A stretch of 64,000 nucleotides of DNA from an uncultured Sphingomonadales bacterium. GTDB taxonomy: Bacteria; Pseudomonadota; Alphaproteobacteria; Sphingomonadales; Sphingomonadaceae. The position numbers and the translations under genes were made by a program. Location: positions 1 to 64,000 of the forward strand of contig CAIJLZ010000012.1 in assembly GCA_903821605.1 (NCBI GenBank). The letters are read 5' to 3'. Under the pieces are notes generated by a model. It was not told the origin of the DNA. It ran no database searches and worked only from the letters and a program-made list of their open reading frames with translations. Shown one piece after another: positions 18,157-26,654 of this stretch. The number at the start of each line of letters is the position of its first letter. The stretch's first letter is position 1.

Positions 18157-19230
18157 TTACGTGGCTGAACCCGCAAACCTCCAACGCAGCGTGGATCCTG
18201 CATGAAAAGGAACAACCTCGTCACCCCCGACGTCGCATAGTTCCGGAACATCCAGGGCCTGCCTGACTAGAATTATTCGGTCCTGATTGACTGGCAACCC
18301 ATAGAAGAGAGCGCCGTGTTCAGAGGCAAAACCTTCAAGATTATCGAGAGCATCTTCTTCCTCGAAGACGGTCGCATAGCTCTCGATAGCGACAGGTGCA
18401 TTAAATATCCCAGCGCATCCGCATGCAGATTCCTTGGCCCTCACCGGATGAGGCGCGGAATCTGTACCGAGAAAGAATTTCGGCGATCCCGAGGTGGCCG
18501 CATGCCGCAGTGCAAGACGATGCCGCTCTCTCTTGGCTACCGGCAGGCAGTAAAGATGAGGCCGCATGCCGCCTGCGAACATCGCGTTTCGATTGATCTG
18601 GAGGTGATGCGGCGTGATTGTTGCCGCAACATGGACTGGCGCGCTTTCGACGAAAGCAACGGCATCTGCCGTGGTGATATGCTCAAACACCACTTTGAGC
18701 CCCGGAAAATCCTTCAGGGTCGGTGTTAGAACACGGTCGATGAATACCGCCTCCCGGTCAAAGATGTCCACATCATGATCAGTGACTTCACCGTGAATCA
18801 GCAAGGGCATGCCAATGCGCTGCATCCTCTCCAGGACGGGGTAAATCGCGCGGATGTTTGTAACGCCATGAGCGGAGTTCGTGGTGGCATGGGCCGGATA
18901 GAGCTTGCAAGCAGTGGCGACGCCAGTTTCAAATCCGGCGGCAATATCATCCGCGTCAGAGCCATTGGTGAGATAGATCGTCATCAGCGGCATGAAGCGC
19001 ACCCCAGCAGGTACAACACCGAGGATTCGGGCGCGATAAGCTTCGGCAGCTAGAGTTGTCGTCACCGGTGGAGAAAGGTTCGGCATTACAATGGCACGAG
19101 CAAACTGGCGCGCCGTGTAATGCACCGCGCCACCCAGCATTTTCCCGTCTCGCAGATGGACGTGCCAGTCGTCAGGACGCCTGATTTCGATTGTTGTCTC
19201 TTGGCGTTGATGCGGAGGATTAGTAGGCAT
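18157..19230 (-). CDS. pyrC: Dihydroorotase (homodimeric PyrC type)
   Basis: 357 residues from the ATG at 19230; the frame is open 16 codons further but without a better start. PyrC closes carbamoyl-aspartate to dihydroorotate in pyrimidine synthesis. The metal site is visible: HVHLRDG (about 24-30), the carboxylated Lys in ACKLYPA, His in LLIHGEV and FEHITT, and Asp in GTDSAPH. Substrate-binding MPNL is also present. It is a single gene converging with lysR. It borders the recombinase cassette, whose 3' repeats begin shortly upstream of its start, so its native promoter may have been displaced. Confidence 0.92.
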   Translation of the reverse strand: MPTNPPHQRQETTIEIRRPDDWHVHLRDGKMLGGAVHYTARQFARAIVMPNLSPPVTTTLAAEAYRARILGVVPAGVRFMPLMTIYLTNGSDADDIAAGFETGVATACKLYPAHATTNSAHGVTNIRAIYPVLERMQRIGMPLLIHGEVTDHDVDIFDREAVFIDRVLTPTLKDFPGLKVVFEHITTADAVAFVESAPVHVAATITPHHLQINRNAMFAGGMRPHLYCLPVAKRERHRLALRHAATSGSPKFFLGTDSAPHPVRAKESACGCAGIFNAPVAIESYATVFEEEDALDNLEGFASEHGALFYGLPVNQDRIILVRQALDVPELCDVGGDEVVPFHAGSTLRWRFAGSAT

Positions 19231-19403
19231 TGCGGATTGATGCCTGATTGGTATCCGGAAGTGAAGTCTCAACGCCAAGTGGGATCAGAACTCATTGCCA
19301 GAACAATATAATCAACGACTTATTCCTCAGAGAAGGTTCGATCCCGGTCGACTTCCCACCGCCACACTTTTCAGCGAATTTGTCTCCACAGAAATTAGCC
19401 CTG

Positions 19404-19430
19404 AAAATCCCCAAGGTTTCCGGGGATTTT
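19404..19430. repeat. Perfect 9-bp inverted repeat
   Basis: AAAATCCCC at 19404-19412 and GGGGATTTT at 19422-19430, separated by nine bases. It lies beyond the 3' end of the serine recombinase gene and could be a terminator for neither gene with certainty, or part of the element end. Confidence 0.6.
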
Positions 19431-19532
19431 CCGGCTTTTATCCGGAGTATATTGGCGCGTATTTAGGACGAATTTCGGACGAAATCGGCCCTTTTAACCG
19501 CGAGTCTCCAGCGTGCAGAAAATGGCTCCGGT

Positions 19533-19562
19533 TTCCCTGTTAAACAGGGAATAACAGGGAAT
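19533..19562. repeat. Palindrome plus tandem repeat at the recombinase 3' flank
   Basis: TTCCCTGT-TAA-ACAGGGAA forms a perfect 8-bp-arm palindrome at 19533-19551. AACAGGGAAT then occurs twice in tandem (19543-19552 and 19553-19562). I recall similar CCCTGTTTAACAGGGAA units near recombinase genes in other alphaproteobacteria, so this may be the recombinase's target or element boundary. Confidence 0.6.
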
Positions 19563-19684
19563 TATTTGAGGGCGGTGGACGGGTTCACCGTGGGAAGTAT
19601 CGGCCATCCGCCAGTTTCAGCCGTCAGCCCGACGATCGCCCCAAAAATTACAGGGATTTTTTTGTCGCCGGAACACGGAATGCG

Positions 19685-21325
19685 TCAGCGCAAAAATCCG
19701 AGAACCGTGCGCTGCGCCTCCCACTCAAGTGGGAGCTTGCAGGCAAGTAACCGCTTCACGGTTAAACCAGCGGGTTGATGACCATCCAAGATGGCCTGCT
19801 GAATGTCGGGTGCAAGGAAGGCGAGCTGACCGAGTTGGCGGATGTAAGAATCAGGATGTGCCTTTGCAGCGGCAAGGTCGGCGGGCGCGCTCAGTGGTGA
19901 GGCGCTGAGTTGAAGCTGCCAAGCATGTGCCGCCTTGAGAGCCTTGACCAATTTGGTGTCAACGCGCGAAGCCTTCAGTGGATGCTGTCCTGCGTCCCCC
20001 AAAATCCATGTCCGCCCGCCTCTGAAGGCTGCCCGACCCGGAACGCTTAGACGTATTTGATACCCATCCGGCTCACGCTGGGCCGTTCCCCAGCCCCGGC
20101 TTCGCACCATGAGCTGTTCGAGCGACAAACCGTGATCGGCTTCGATGAGCAGATCAACCGATTGCGCCTTGAGTTCAACGCGGGCCAAAGGTGCCTTCAG
20201 CGACACCCAATCAACCGATTGATCCGCACCGAGCACCTTGCGAAGCGCGTCGGATACCAATCCTTCAATTTGGTTGGCGGCCACGCGGCGCACATGATCC
20301 GTCGGATGGTCATACCCCTTGCCGCATTGCAGCGGGGAAGAAACATAATAACGGTAGGCGCGCTTCAGCTTGCCATAAGCGATGGTCGGGCTCATCGGCG
20401 CGCCGCTCTCGTCATGTAGAATACCTTTGAGCAACGATGTCCCGGGGCCTATTGGGCCTTGTTTACGGCGCTGCGCGTTGCCGGCCAGCATCTTCTGAAC
20501 AGCATCAAACAGATCCTGATCGATGATGGCCTCATGCAGTCCGGGAAAGATTTTGCCTTTGTGCGTTATCAGCCCGCGATAGATGGGGCTCTTGAGCATA
20601 TGAAACAACGCACCACGGCTGAAGATCTTACCCCCGACGGGCTGACCGGACTGCGCGATACGGGCCTTGGAGCGGATGCCTGTGACTTCCAGTTCGTCTC
20701 GCAACACATGGACGGAGCCCAGATCGAGATAGCGGGTGTAGATATGCCGGACCGTCTCGGCGTCTTCGGGGTTAATGGTCAGACTGCGCTGCGCCCCTTC
20801 GGCAGGTGCATCATAGCCCAGCGGGACCACGCCCCCCATCCACATACCCTTGGCCTTGGAGGCCGCAATCTTGTCGCGGATCCGTTCGCCCGTCACCTCG
20901 CGTTCGAACTGGGCAAATGACAAAAGAACGTTGAGGGTCAAACGCCCCATGCTGCTGGTGGTGTTAAACGCCTGCGTCACGGACACGAACGAGGCGCCCT
21001 TCCTATCGAGCAGTTCGACAATATTTGAGAAACCTGCGAGTGATCGGGTCAGTCGGTCAACCTTGTAGACCACCACCACATCAATGCGTCCAGCATCAAT
21101 GTCGGCGAGCAACCGCTTAAGCGCAGGCCGCTCAAGTGTGCCGCCAGAAAATCCGCCGTCATCATATTCGGCTGCAAGCGCAACCCAGCCCTCGGCCTTC
21201 TGGCTGGCGACATAGGCGAGACAAGCTTCGCGCTGCGCTGTGAGCGAGTTGAAATCCTGCTCCAGCCCGTCCTCGTGGCTCTTGCGCGTATAAACCGCAC
21301 ATCGGATCCGGGGTTTGGTCGTCAT
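19685..21325 (-). CDS. Large serine recombinase
   Basis: 546 residues from the ATG at 21325, which overlaps the DUF2924 stop. An N-terminal resolvase domain (about 1-150) has the catalytic Ser in VYTRKSHED and the Arg residues in VDRLTRSL and FEREVTGERIRDKI. A recombinase domain (about 180-290, LGYDA... to LKSPIYRGLITHKG) and a C-terminal region follow; the zinc-ribbon Cys set usual in phage integrases is reduced (one Cys, QCGKGYDH). Such enzymes insert or excise DNA between att sites. Together with DUF2924 it forms a pair common in alphaproteobacterial islands. Confidence 0.9.
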   Translation of the reverse strand: MTTKPRIRCAVYTRKSHEDGLEQDFNSLTAQREACLAYVASQKAEGWVALAAEYDDGGFSGGTLERPALKRLLADIDAGRIDVVVVYKVDRLTRSLAGFSNIVELLDRKGASFVSVTQAFNTTSSMGRLTLNVLLSFAQFEREVTGERIRDKIAASKAKGMWMGGVVPLGYDAPAEGAQRSLTINPEDAETVRHIYTRYLDLGSVHVLRDELEVTGIRSKARIAQSGQPVGGKIFSRGALFHMLKSPIYRGLITHKGKIFPGLHEAIIDQDLFDAVQKMLAGNAQRRKQGPIGPGTSLLKGILHDESGAPMSPTIAYGKLKRAYRYYVSSPLQCGKGYDHPTDHVRRVAANQIEGLVSDALRKVLGADQSVDWVSLKAPLARVELKAQSVDLLIEADHGLSLEQLMVRSRGWGTAQREPDGYQIRLSVPGRAAFRGGRTWILGDAGQHPLKASRVDTKLVKALKAAHAWQLQLSASPLSAPADLAAAKAHPDSYIRQLGQLAFLAPDIQQAILDGHQPAGLTVKRLLACKLPLEWEAQRTVLGFLR

Positions 21326-21735
21326 GAGGCGACCTTTCCGTCCCGCAACCCGAAAAAGCGGGGTCCGTTCCAACGGGTGCCGGTAATGGTCCGCGCCACC
21401 TCGGAGAGGCTGCGATAGCGCCGTCCCTCAAAGAGCGGGCCATCATGATCGACAAGCACCTCGTAGCGCCGCCCCTGCCACTCTTTGACGATACGGGTGC
21501 CGACGTGAAGATTAGTCGGCGAGGCATTGCCCTTTTGAACCAGCCGGCGGCGCAAGGCACCATCAAGACCGCCATGAAAGTCAGCCTGCATGTGCCACGC
21601 AAGAAGACGACGGAGAAGGTCTGCGGATCGGAGCGCAGGCGGCGGGCCGAACCGCTCTGCCCACAGCTTGCGCAATTCCGGAAGGCCAAGGCCTTCGAGC
21701 TTTGCGACCCCTTGCTCGATCATCAATGATGTCAT
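21322..21735 (-). CDS. DUF2924 protein, recombinase partner
   Basis: 137 residues with the DUF2924 layout: an N-terminal helical part (LGLPELRKLWAERFG, RSADLLRRLLAWHMQ) and a C-terminal beta part (GTRIVKEWQGRRYEVLV, then FEGRRYRSLSEVARTITGTRWNGPRFFGL). The end of this pattern resembles a small DNA-binding fold. It is almost always next to a serine recombinase; here its stop overlaps the recombinase start by 4 bases. An accessory role in recombination is likely but I know of no demonstrated function. Confidence 0.85.
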   Translation of the reverse strand: MTSLMIEQGVAKLEGLGLPELRKLWAERFGPPPALRSADLLRRLLAWHMQADFHGGLDGALRRRLVQKGNASPTNLHVGTRIVKEWQGRRYEVLVDHDGPLFEGRRYRSLSEVARTITGTRWNGPRFFGLRDGKVAS

Positions 21736-21744
21736 CTGTATCTC

Positions 21745-21800
21745 GTCTCAAAGTGCAGTCTGTTGCACTGAAACGAGCCCGAAAACCGGGCTGACACCCT
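21745..21800. promoter_or_regulatory. Cluster of three hairpins upstream of the DUF2924-recombinase pair
   Basis: AGTGCA at 21752 pairs with TGCACT at 21764, nested within CTCGT/ACGAG. AGCCCG at 21776 pairs with CGGGCT at 21787. TGACA-CCC-TGTCA follows at once. Three adjacent inverted repeats in the 105-base gap upstream of DUF2924 suggest operators, an attachment site or a terminator of the DUF5681 transcript. Confidence 0.5.
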
Positions 21801-21840
21801 GTCAGTTCACTCGAATTTGACCAGAAGTCCAGTCGAAAAA

Positions 21841-22470
21841 TCATTCCAGATCAGATTTTTGAATGTTCTTTTTCCAGGGGCGAAGCTGCTCCACAGCATA
21901 GGCATCGAATGCCTCTTTTGTTTGCGCCAAGGCGTTGCGGCGGGCTTCCTTATATTGCTCGGCAGTCCGGATCTGAGAGCCTAACAGGCCGCTGTGAAGG
22001 CCTATCAGTGGCGCACCGATGTCCGAAGGCGCCAGCCCGTATTCCTCGTCTACAACAAACATCCCGCAGCTAGCAGTAACGCGAAGTATCCGCGACAAGT
22101 GGCAGGTTAAACGCTGGCTCCTTGCGACTGCTTCTGGATCTGGCGCCGCCTGCTCTGGCTCGCGTGGCTGGCGGGCGGCGTCCGTCTTTTCGAGCGCCAA
22201 CAACAGCCGTTGCGAACTAATGTCTCCCGATGCGGCCTGCCCCACAACTTTTTTACCAATGACTTCAGCAGCCAGCATCGTGCTTTTTGTTCCGTCCTTT
22301 GCTGTCACAACCAAGTCTTCACCGAGGCACACCTTGATTGCCGAAAATATCGACGCTTCCTTCTTCGGGCGACCCTTGGGATTTGGCGAAGGCTGGCCCT
22401 TCTTGAACCGGTGGCCCTTCGGCGGGTTACGATATCCGACTTTATCGCCATCTTGGGGATCGTCGCTCAT
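21841..22470 (-). CDS. DUF5681 domain protein
   Basis: 209 residues. The N-terminus has the DUF5681 signature, VGYRNPPKGHRFKKGQPSPN followed by PKGRPKK, which occurs in small proteins of prophage and island origin, often next to methyltransferases or terminases. The remainder is helical and charged, without a recognised domain. Its start overlaps the stop of the ParB-methyltransferase gene by 4 bases, so the two are co-translated. The function is unknown; association with DNA packaging or modification modules is established for the family. Confidence 0.8.
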   Translation of the reverse strand: MSDDPQDGDKVGYRNPPKGHRFKKGQPSPNPKGRPKKEASIFSAIKVCLGEDLVVTAKDGTKSTMLAAEVIGKKVVGQAASGDISSQRLLLALEKTDAARQPREPEQAAPDPEAVARSQRLTCHLSRILRVTASCGMFVVDEEYGLAPSDIGAPLIGLHSGLLGSQIRTAEQYKEARRNALAQTKEAFDAYAVEQLRPWKKNIQKSDLE

Positions 22471-23756
22471 GCAGACGCCTTCCGGCGCTCGCGCCTTTGA
22501 CCGAGGGTTTCACCCGTTGTCTCGAGCACCGGATCCCGTCCGGTCAATGCCGCCCAGCGGTCGAGCGCGACCTCGACATAATGGGGATCAATCTCCAGGC
22601 CATAACAAATCCGTCCGGTCCGCTCGGCTGCAATCAATGTGGTGCCTGAACCCATGAACGTGTCGAGCACGATGTCTCCCGGCTTGGTCACATCCTGAAT
22701 AGCGTCAGCCACCATGGCCACCGGTTTAACGGTTGGGTGCAGGGAGAGGTCATGTTTGCGGGTGCCGCTAAAGCCGTTGACCGAAGGGTATTCCCAGACG
22801 TTCGTACGGTAGCGGCCGTGCTTTCCGAGTTGCACATTATTGCGATGCTGGGTCTCACCCACCCGGCAGACAAAGATGAGCTCGTGCTGGGACCGGTATA
22901 GTTTACCAAGCCCCGCATTGTTTTTTGACCAAACACAGATGTTGAGGCGCAGCTCATATGCTTCATCCGCCGCTGCGATCAATTCTCCGGCATGGTGGTG
23001 ATCCATGCAGATGAAGTGGACGGCGCCCTTACGCGATACGGCAGCGCAGGGGCCAAGCGTGTCTGACAAAAACGCTGAGAACTCTGCCTTGCTCATTTCG
23101 CCGCAACCCACCTCGAATTCACGATGGCGGAACTGGCCGCGTCCGGTCGCATAACCGTCGATCGGGACATTATATGGCGGGTCGAGAAATGCGGCATCGG
23201 CTTTTGCCCCGGCCATCAACGTGTCGAGGTCGTTCGACTGCCGGACATCGCCGCAGCCAAGCCGGTGCTTACCCAACAACCAGATATCGCCGGGTTGCGT
23301 GACCGCGACCTCCACCGTTGGCGGGACAAGGTCTTCTGCCGGATCCGTTTGCTCTGCCAAAAAGACGTCGACCTCGCCGATCTCGAAGCCGGTGACCTCG
23401 ACATCGAGGCCCGAAATGGTGATTTCCTGAAGTTCCACCTTCAGCAGGTCAACATCCCAGCTGGAGTTCAGCGCAATCTTGTTATCGGCAATCCGGAGCA
23501 GCCTCTTTTGCGCCTCGGTTAGCCCCGGCAAGATAATGACCGGCGCCTCCGTGAGTTTCAGCTTTTTGGCGGCCAGCAGCCGCCCATGCCCGGCAATGAT
23601 GACCCCTGCCTCGTCAATCAGGATGGGATTTGCAAACGCGGTAGCCTCAATGCTTTTGGCAATCTGCTCCACCTGACGTGCGCTATGCATCCGCGCATTG
23701 GTCGGGCAAGGCTGAAGCTTGTCGAGAGAACGATATTGTAGTGTCAGTTCGTGCAT
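22467..23756 (-). CDS. ParB-like nuclease domain fused to DNA N-methyltransferase
   Basis: 429 residues from the ATG at 23756. Residues about 5-95 form a ParB/Srx-type domain (NARMHSARQVEQIAKSIEA, then IAGHGRLLAAKKL). A beta-class N4/N6 methyltransferase follows with motif IV DPPYNVP (about 193-199) and motif I DTFMGSGTTLIAAE near residue 375, in the permuted order of this class. Such orphan methyltransferases are common in phages and mobile islands and modify adenine or cytosine amino groups. No restriction enzyme is adjacent. Together with DUF5681, DUF2924 and the recombinase it forms the cassette. Confidence 0.87.
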   Translation of the reverse strand: MHELTLQYRSLDKLQPCPTNARMHSARQVEQIAKSIEATAFANPILIDEAGVIIAGHGRLLAAKKLKLTEAPVIILPGLTEAQKRLLRIADNKIALNSSWDVDLLKVELQEITISGLDVEVTGFEIGEVDVFLAEQTDPAEDLVPPTVEVAVTQPGDIWLLGKHRLGCGDVRQSNDLDTLMAGAKADAAFLDPPYNVPIDGYATGRGQFRHREFEVGCGEMSKAEFSAFLSDTLGPCAAVSRKGAVHFICMDHHHAGELIAAADEAYELRLNICVWSKNNAGLGKLYRSQHELIFVCRVGETQHRNNVQLGKHGRYRTNVWEYPSVNGFSGTRKHDLSLHPTVKPVAMVADAIQDVTKPGDIVLDTFMGSGTTLIAAERTGRICYGLEIDPHYVEVALDRWAALTGRDPVLETTGETLGQRRERRKASA

Positions 23757-23928
23757 AGCGCGCCTCGTCGATAAGAGTTGAGTATCGACCCCCTCCTGCT
23801 GGAGGGGCGCGCGCGCCTCACGAGGGCGTACGAACGTCATTAGAATCCGATATGGGAACGTTTGTGTCAAGCGCTCAAATTGCGTGAGTGGGAATGGCCG
23901 AGGAGACGCAGAATAGCCCGGTTGCAGA
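23757..23928. other. Leader of the methyltransferase operon and cassette right edge
   Basis: No gene. A perfect hairpin CCCCTCC-TGCT-GGAGGGG lies at 23790-23807, about 35 bases before the methyltransferase start, and could control its translation. Further out the sequence reaches the truncated enoyl-CoA hydratase, so the cassette edge lies roughly between 23880 and 23970. Confidence 0.45.
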
Positions 23929-24015
23929 TCAGCGGTACATCATCGAGGGTAAATGCGATCGGGTCATCGACGCGATACCATCCGCGATATCAAGCAGGAT
24001 CGGTTCCTCGGTCAT
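23929..24015 (-). pseudogene. Truncated enoyl-CoA hydratase, N-terminus only
   Basis: The ATG at 24015 overlaps the stop of the kinase gene (ATGA), so it was the next gene of the operon. It encodes MTEEPILLDIADGIA, a typical crotonase start, and then loses similarity (SMTRSHLPSMMYR) and stops at 23929. The body of the gene is missing where the recombinase cassette begins. A matching enoyl-CoA hydratase C-terminus occurs at 58925-59047. Confidence 0.7.
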
Positions 24016-25079
24016 TGGCATGCCTCCATCGCCTCGCGGGCAAGTGCAATCAGCGTCGGCAGGGCATTGGCCCGTTCCCGTGCATGAGCGGATGCTGCGG
24101 TGCCCCGGATGACCCGACCCTTGATACCATGAAAAATGGCGGCCAGCCGGAAGAAGTTGAACGCAATATAAAAGTCGTAACCGGGAATATTGTCGCGCCC
24201 GGTGCGTCGGCAATAGGCCTGCACATATTCGGCCTCGCTTGGGATCCCAAGGGCGGCAATATCCGCGCCGGCCAACCCGGCGACGATCTGCGGCGACATG
24301 CGGTACATGATCGCATGATAAGCGAAATCGGCAAGCGGATGGCCCAGCGTCGACAATTCCCAGTCGAGCACCGCCAACACCTTCGGTTCGGTCGGGTGGA
24401 AAATCATATTGTCGCAGCGGAAGTCGCCATGCACGATCATGGTCTCGTCCCCTGCTGGAATATTGGCGGGCAGCCATTCGATCAGGCGATCCATGTGCGG
24501 GTCACGCCCGGCATCGACATCATCGAGATATTGTCTCGACCAACGGCCAATCTGGCGGGCGAAATAATTGCCCGGCTTGCCATAATCGCCCAGCCCAACC
24601 GCTTGATAGTCAAGGCTGTGCAACTGGGCGATGGTTGCGTTCATCGCATCAAAATAGGCCGCACGATCCTCGCGCCGGACATCGGAAAAGGTCGCATCCC
24701 AATAGATGCGGCCTTCCACCATCTCCATCACATAGAACCGACTGCCAATCACGCTATCATCGGTGCACAGCCCATAAACATGCGCCACCGGGAAACCGAC
24801 GCTGCCCAATGCAGACAGCACCTTGGCTTCGCGCTCAACAGCATGCGCCCCTTTCAGCAACTGGCCCGGCGGCTTGCGCCGCAGCACATAAGAGCGCCCC
24901 GGCGTGACCAGCTTATAGGTCGGGTTGGATTGCCCGCCCTTGAATTGCTCGACCTTAAGCGGCCCCATGAAACCCTCAACATGCGCCACCATCCAGTCGG
25001 CCAGCCGCGTCTCGTCGAAGCTGAACCCCTCCCGCACGGCGGTTGTACCGGCATTGGATGACTGGTCGACCGCGTTCAT
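24012..25079 (-). CDS. Aminoglycoside-phosphotransferase-like kinase of a beta-oxidation operon
   Basis: 355 residues from the ATG at 25079, overlapping the acyl-CoA dehydrogenase stop by 4 bases. Kinase motifs: nucleotide loop (FKGGQSNPTYKLV), invariant Lys in VLRRKPPG, catalytic IVHGDFRCDNMIF (about 215) and metal-binding VLDWELSTLGHPLAD. This is the ACAD10/FadE36-associated APH family found next to acyl-CoA dehydrogenases. In ACAD10/11 a related domain phosphorylates 4-hydroxyacyl-CoA before elimination, so a similar role with hydroxylated acyl-CoA is possible. It is not an antibiotic resistance gene by context. Confidence 0.85.
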   Translation of the reverse strand: MNAVDQSSNAGTTAVREGFSFDETRLADWMVAHVEGFMGPLKVEQFKGGQSNPTYKLVTPGRSYVLRRKPPGQLLKGAHAVEREAKVLSALGSVGFPVAHVYGLCTDDSVIGSRFYVMEMVEGRIYWDATFSDVRREDRAAYFDAMNATIAQLHSLDYQAVGLGDYGKPGNYFARQIGRWSRQYLDDVDAGRDPHMDRLIEWLPANIPAGDETMIVHGDFRCDNMIFHPTEPKVLAVLDWELSTLGHPLADFAYHAIMYRMSPQIVAGLAGADIAALGIPSEAEYVQAYCRRTGRDNIPGYDFYIAFNFFRLAAIFHGIKGRVIRGTAASAHARERANALPTLIALAREAMEACQ

Positions 25080-26251
25080 GCGTGAAGCGCCTTCCAATCG
25101 CGCTTGATCTTCTTGGCGAGCGACCATTTGTGGACTTCCGTCGGGCCATCATAGATGCGGAATGCCCGCACTTCACGAAAGACCTGTTCGACAATCGTGT
25201 CCTGCGTCACGCCGGTGCCGCCCATGATCTGAACGCATTTATCGGCCACGCGCATCAGCGCCTCGGATACCGCCACCTTCGCCATCGAGCTTTCGACCGT
25301 GCCGAGCGAGCCAGTGTCGAGAATGTCCGCACACCAGTCGATGATGAGTTCGGCCTGCTTCAGGTCGATCATATTTTCGGCCAGCATGAAACCAACCCCC
25401 TCATGATCGATCAGCGGCTTGCCAAACGCCATCCGTCGATTGGCATAGTCGGTCGCAATCTCATGGACACGGATGCACGCCCCCAGCCAGCGCATGCAAT
25501 GCGAAAGCCGGGCGGGTGACAGGCGCACCTGCGCATAGGTGAAGCCTTCGCCCGAATTACCTAACATCTGGTCGGCTGGCACCCGGAGGTTATCAATCGT
25601 CAACACGCAATGCCCACCGGGCATGGAGCTATCAATCGTGTTCGGGATGCGATCAATCCGGATCGCCGGATCGGGCAAATCGACAAGGAACATGCACGCC
25701 CCCTCGGTCGATTTGGCCATGACGATGCCAATACCTGCACCTTCTGCCCCGGTCGCGAACGCCTTGCGCCCATTGATGACCCAGTGATTGCCATCCAGAT
25801 GGCAGGTCGTCTTCATCATCATCGGGTCTGAACCCGCGCCATTTTCCGACGCTGGTTCAGTCATGAAGAATGCCGAGCGTGTTTTCCCCGCGATCATCGG
25901 CTCAAGAAAACGTTCCTTGACCGCCGGGCTGCCGACCTTACCGAGCAGGTACATATTGCCCTCGTCCGGCGCGGCCGTATTACAGGCCAGCGGACCAAGC
26001 GGCGACAGGCCGGACATGCGCAGCACCAATGCGGTTTCCCGCTGCGACAAATGGCTGCCGTCGGGCAGAATGTGCGGCGTCAATACGCCGGCCGCCCGCG
26101 CCTTTTCCTTGAGTTCGGCAATCAGTTCCTCGGTCGGCGCATCATGATGATCACGCCGCGGGTCCTTTTCATAAGGTGCCACGACATTGCGGACGAAAGC
26201 CTCGACGCGGGCAGCAATCTCTGCGGTGCGCGCTGGACCGACGCCGATCAC
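25076..26251 (-). CDS. Acyl-CoA dehydrogenase
   Basis: 391 residues from the GTG at 26251, which forms a GTGA overlap with the stop of the preceding SDR remnant; the same GTGA junction is kept at 59044-59047. FAD-dependent alpha,beta-dehydrogenation of an acyl-CoA thioester. ACAD features: FMTEPASENGAGSDP, VINGRKAFATGA, and the C-terminal QIMGGTGVTQDTIVEQVFRE followed by RIYDGPTEVHKWSLAKKI. The position of the usual catalytic Glu is compatible with the FadE/ACAD10-11 branch that pairs with the downstream kinase. It is co-translated with that kinase. Confidence 0.9.
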   Translation of the reverse strand: MIGVGPARTAEIAARVEAFVRNVVAPYEKDPRRDHHDAPTEELIAELKEKARAAGVLTPHILPDGSHLSQRETALVLRMSGLSPLGPLACNTAAPDEGNMYLLGKVGSPAVKERFLEPMIAGKTRSAFFMTEPASENGAGSDPMMMKTTCHLDGNHWVINGRKAFATGAEGAGIGIVMAKSTEGACMFLVDLPDPAIRIDRIPNTIDSSMPGGHCVLTIDNLRVPADQMLGNSGEGFTYAQVRLSPARLSHCMRWLGACIRVHEIATDYANRRMAFGKPLIDHEGVGFMLAENMIDLKQAELIIDWCADILDTGSLGTVESSMAKVAVSEALMRVADKCVQIMGGTGVTQDTIVEQVFREVRAFRIYDGPTEVHKWSLAKKIKRDWKALHA

Positions 26252-26311
26252 TTCAGGGCGATCCGGATCGCGCCGTCGAGACGGATGGTCTCGCCGTTCA
26301 GCATGGGATTG
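26208..26311. repeat. 104-bp direct repeat, copy 1 (pairs with 59004-59107)
   Basis: The end of an SDR gene and the start of an acyl-CoA dehydrogenase gene, identical to 59004-59107 except for five bases by eye. Both copies have the same orientation, 32.8 kb apart. Similarity ends abruptly at both edges. Confidence 0.9.
26248..26310 (-). pseudogene. SDR gene remnant, last 20 codons
   Basis: Encodes NPMLNGETIRLDGAIRIALK and a stop, matching the end of the SDR at 59044 (NPMLNGETIRLDGAIRMAPK). Upstream it is joined directly to a thiolase start, so only the tail of the SDR survives here. Confidence 0.85.
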
Positions 26312-26387
26312 ACCCCAGAAATACGCCCTGAAATCCCCCCATCGGCGTCCGGGCATAGCCCGAAATCACTACTGGATCGGTCGCCAC
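26298..26387 (-). pseudogene. Thiolase remnant, first ~26 codons
   Basis: A GTG at 26387, with AGGAG eight bases upstream, starts VATDPVVISGYARTPMGGFQ, a typical thiolase N-terminus with the ARTPMGGFQG signature. Similarity breaks after about codon 25 where the SDR tail begins, and the frame stops at codon 30. It is not the same thiolase as at 57762-58922. Confidence 0.75.
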
Positions 26388-26399
26388 TTGAAATTCTCC

Positions 26400-26654
26400 T
26401 TAAAAACTGCGGGCGATGAGCATGCACTGGACATCGAACGTACCAACGTAAATCTGGCGCACGCGGACATCGCGATAAATTTTGCGAGGCCATATTCTTC
26501 CAGATAGCGATAGCCACGCAGCGTATGGATCGCGCCGGAGGCGACTTCCTCGTCCACTTCCGAGCAAATAGCTTCACCATCAAGGCAGGTCTGAGGCACG
26601 CTTCGCCCACATCCTTGCGGATGGCAGCGGCAAGCGCCATCTGGCGCGTGGGCA
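26400..26654 (-). pseudogene. Acyl-CoA dehydrogenase remnant, frameshifted C-terminus
   Basis: Read across three frames it gives GVMPTRQMALAAAIRKDVGE, then SEVDEEVASGAIHTLRGYRY and LEEYGLAK, then IYRDVRVRQIYVGTFDVQCM and LIARSF plus TAA at 26400. This is the C-terminal third of an acyl-CoA dehydrogenase with at least two frameshifts. It abuts the stop of the monooxygenase gene upstream and the thiolase remnant downstream, whose ribosome site overlaps its stop codon. Confidence 0.8.

Larger units (their letters stand above)
19231..19684. other. Non-coding junction between pyrC and the recombinase cassette
   Basis: No gene is seen in 454 bases. It holds two strong inverted repeats (19404-19430 and 19533-19551) and a direct repeat (19543-19562), likely parts of the cassette's end or attachment region. 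A sequence near 19338 resembles a tRNA T-loop but does not form the stem. Confidence 0.55.

Noticed and set aside
19338-19365. tRNA-like GGTTCGATCCC sequence, possibly an attachment site in a tRNA 3' end
   Set aside because: The T-arm stem does not pair and no anticodon or acceptor arms are found around it on either strand.
23862-25061. Plus-strand frame of 399 codons opposite the APH-like kinase
   Set aside because: Composition is that of an antisense frame (many Arg, His, Gln); no domain or ribosome site. The kinase on the other strand has all motifs.
24012-25079. Aminoglycoside resistance gene
   Set aside because: The kinase fold is shared, but position between an acyl-CoA dehydrogenase and an enoyl-CoA hydratase indicates the ACAD-associated branch.
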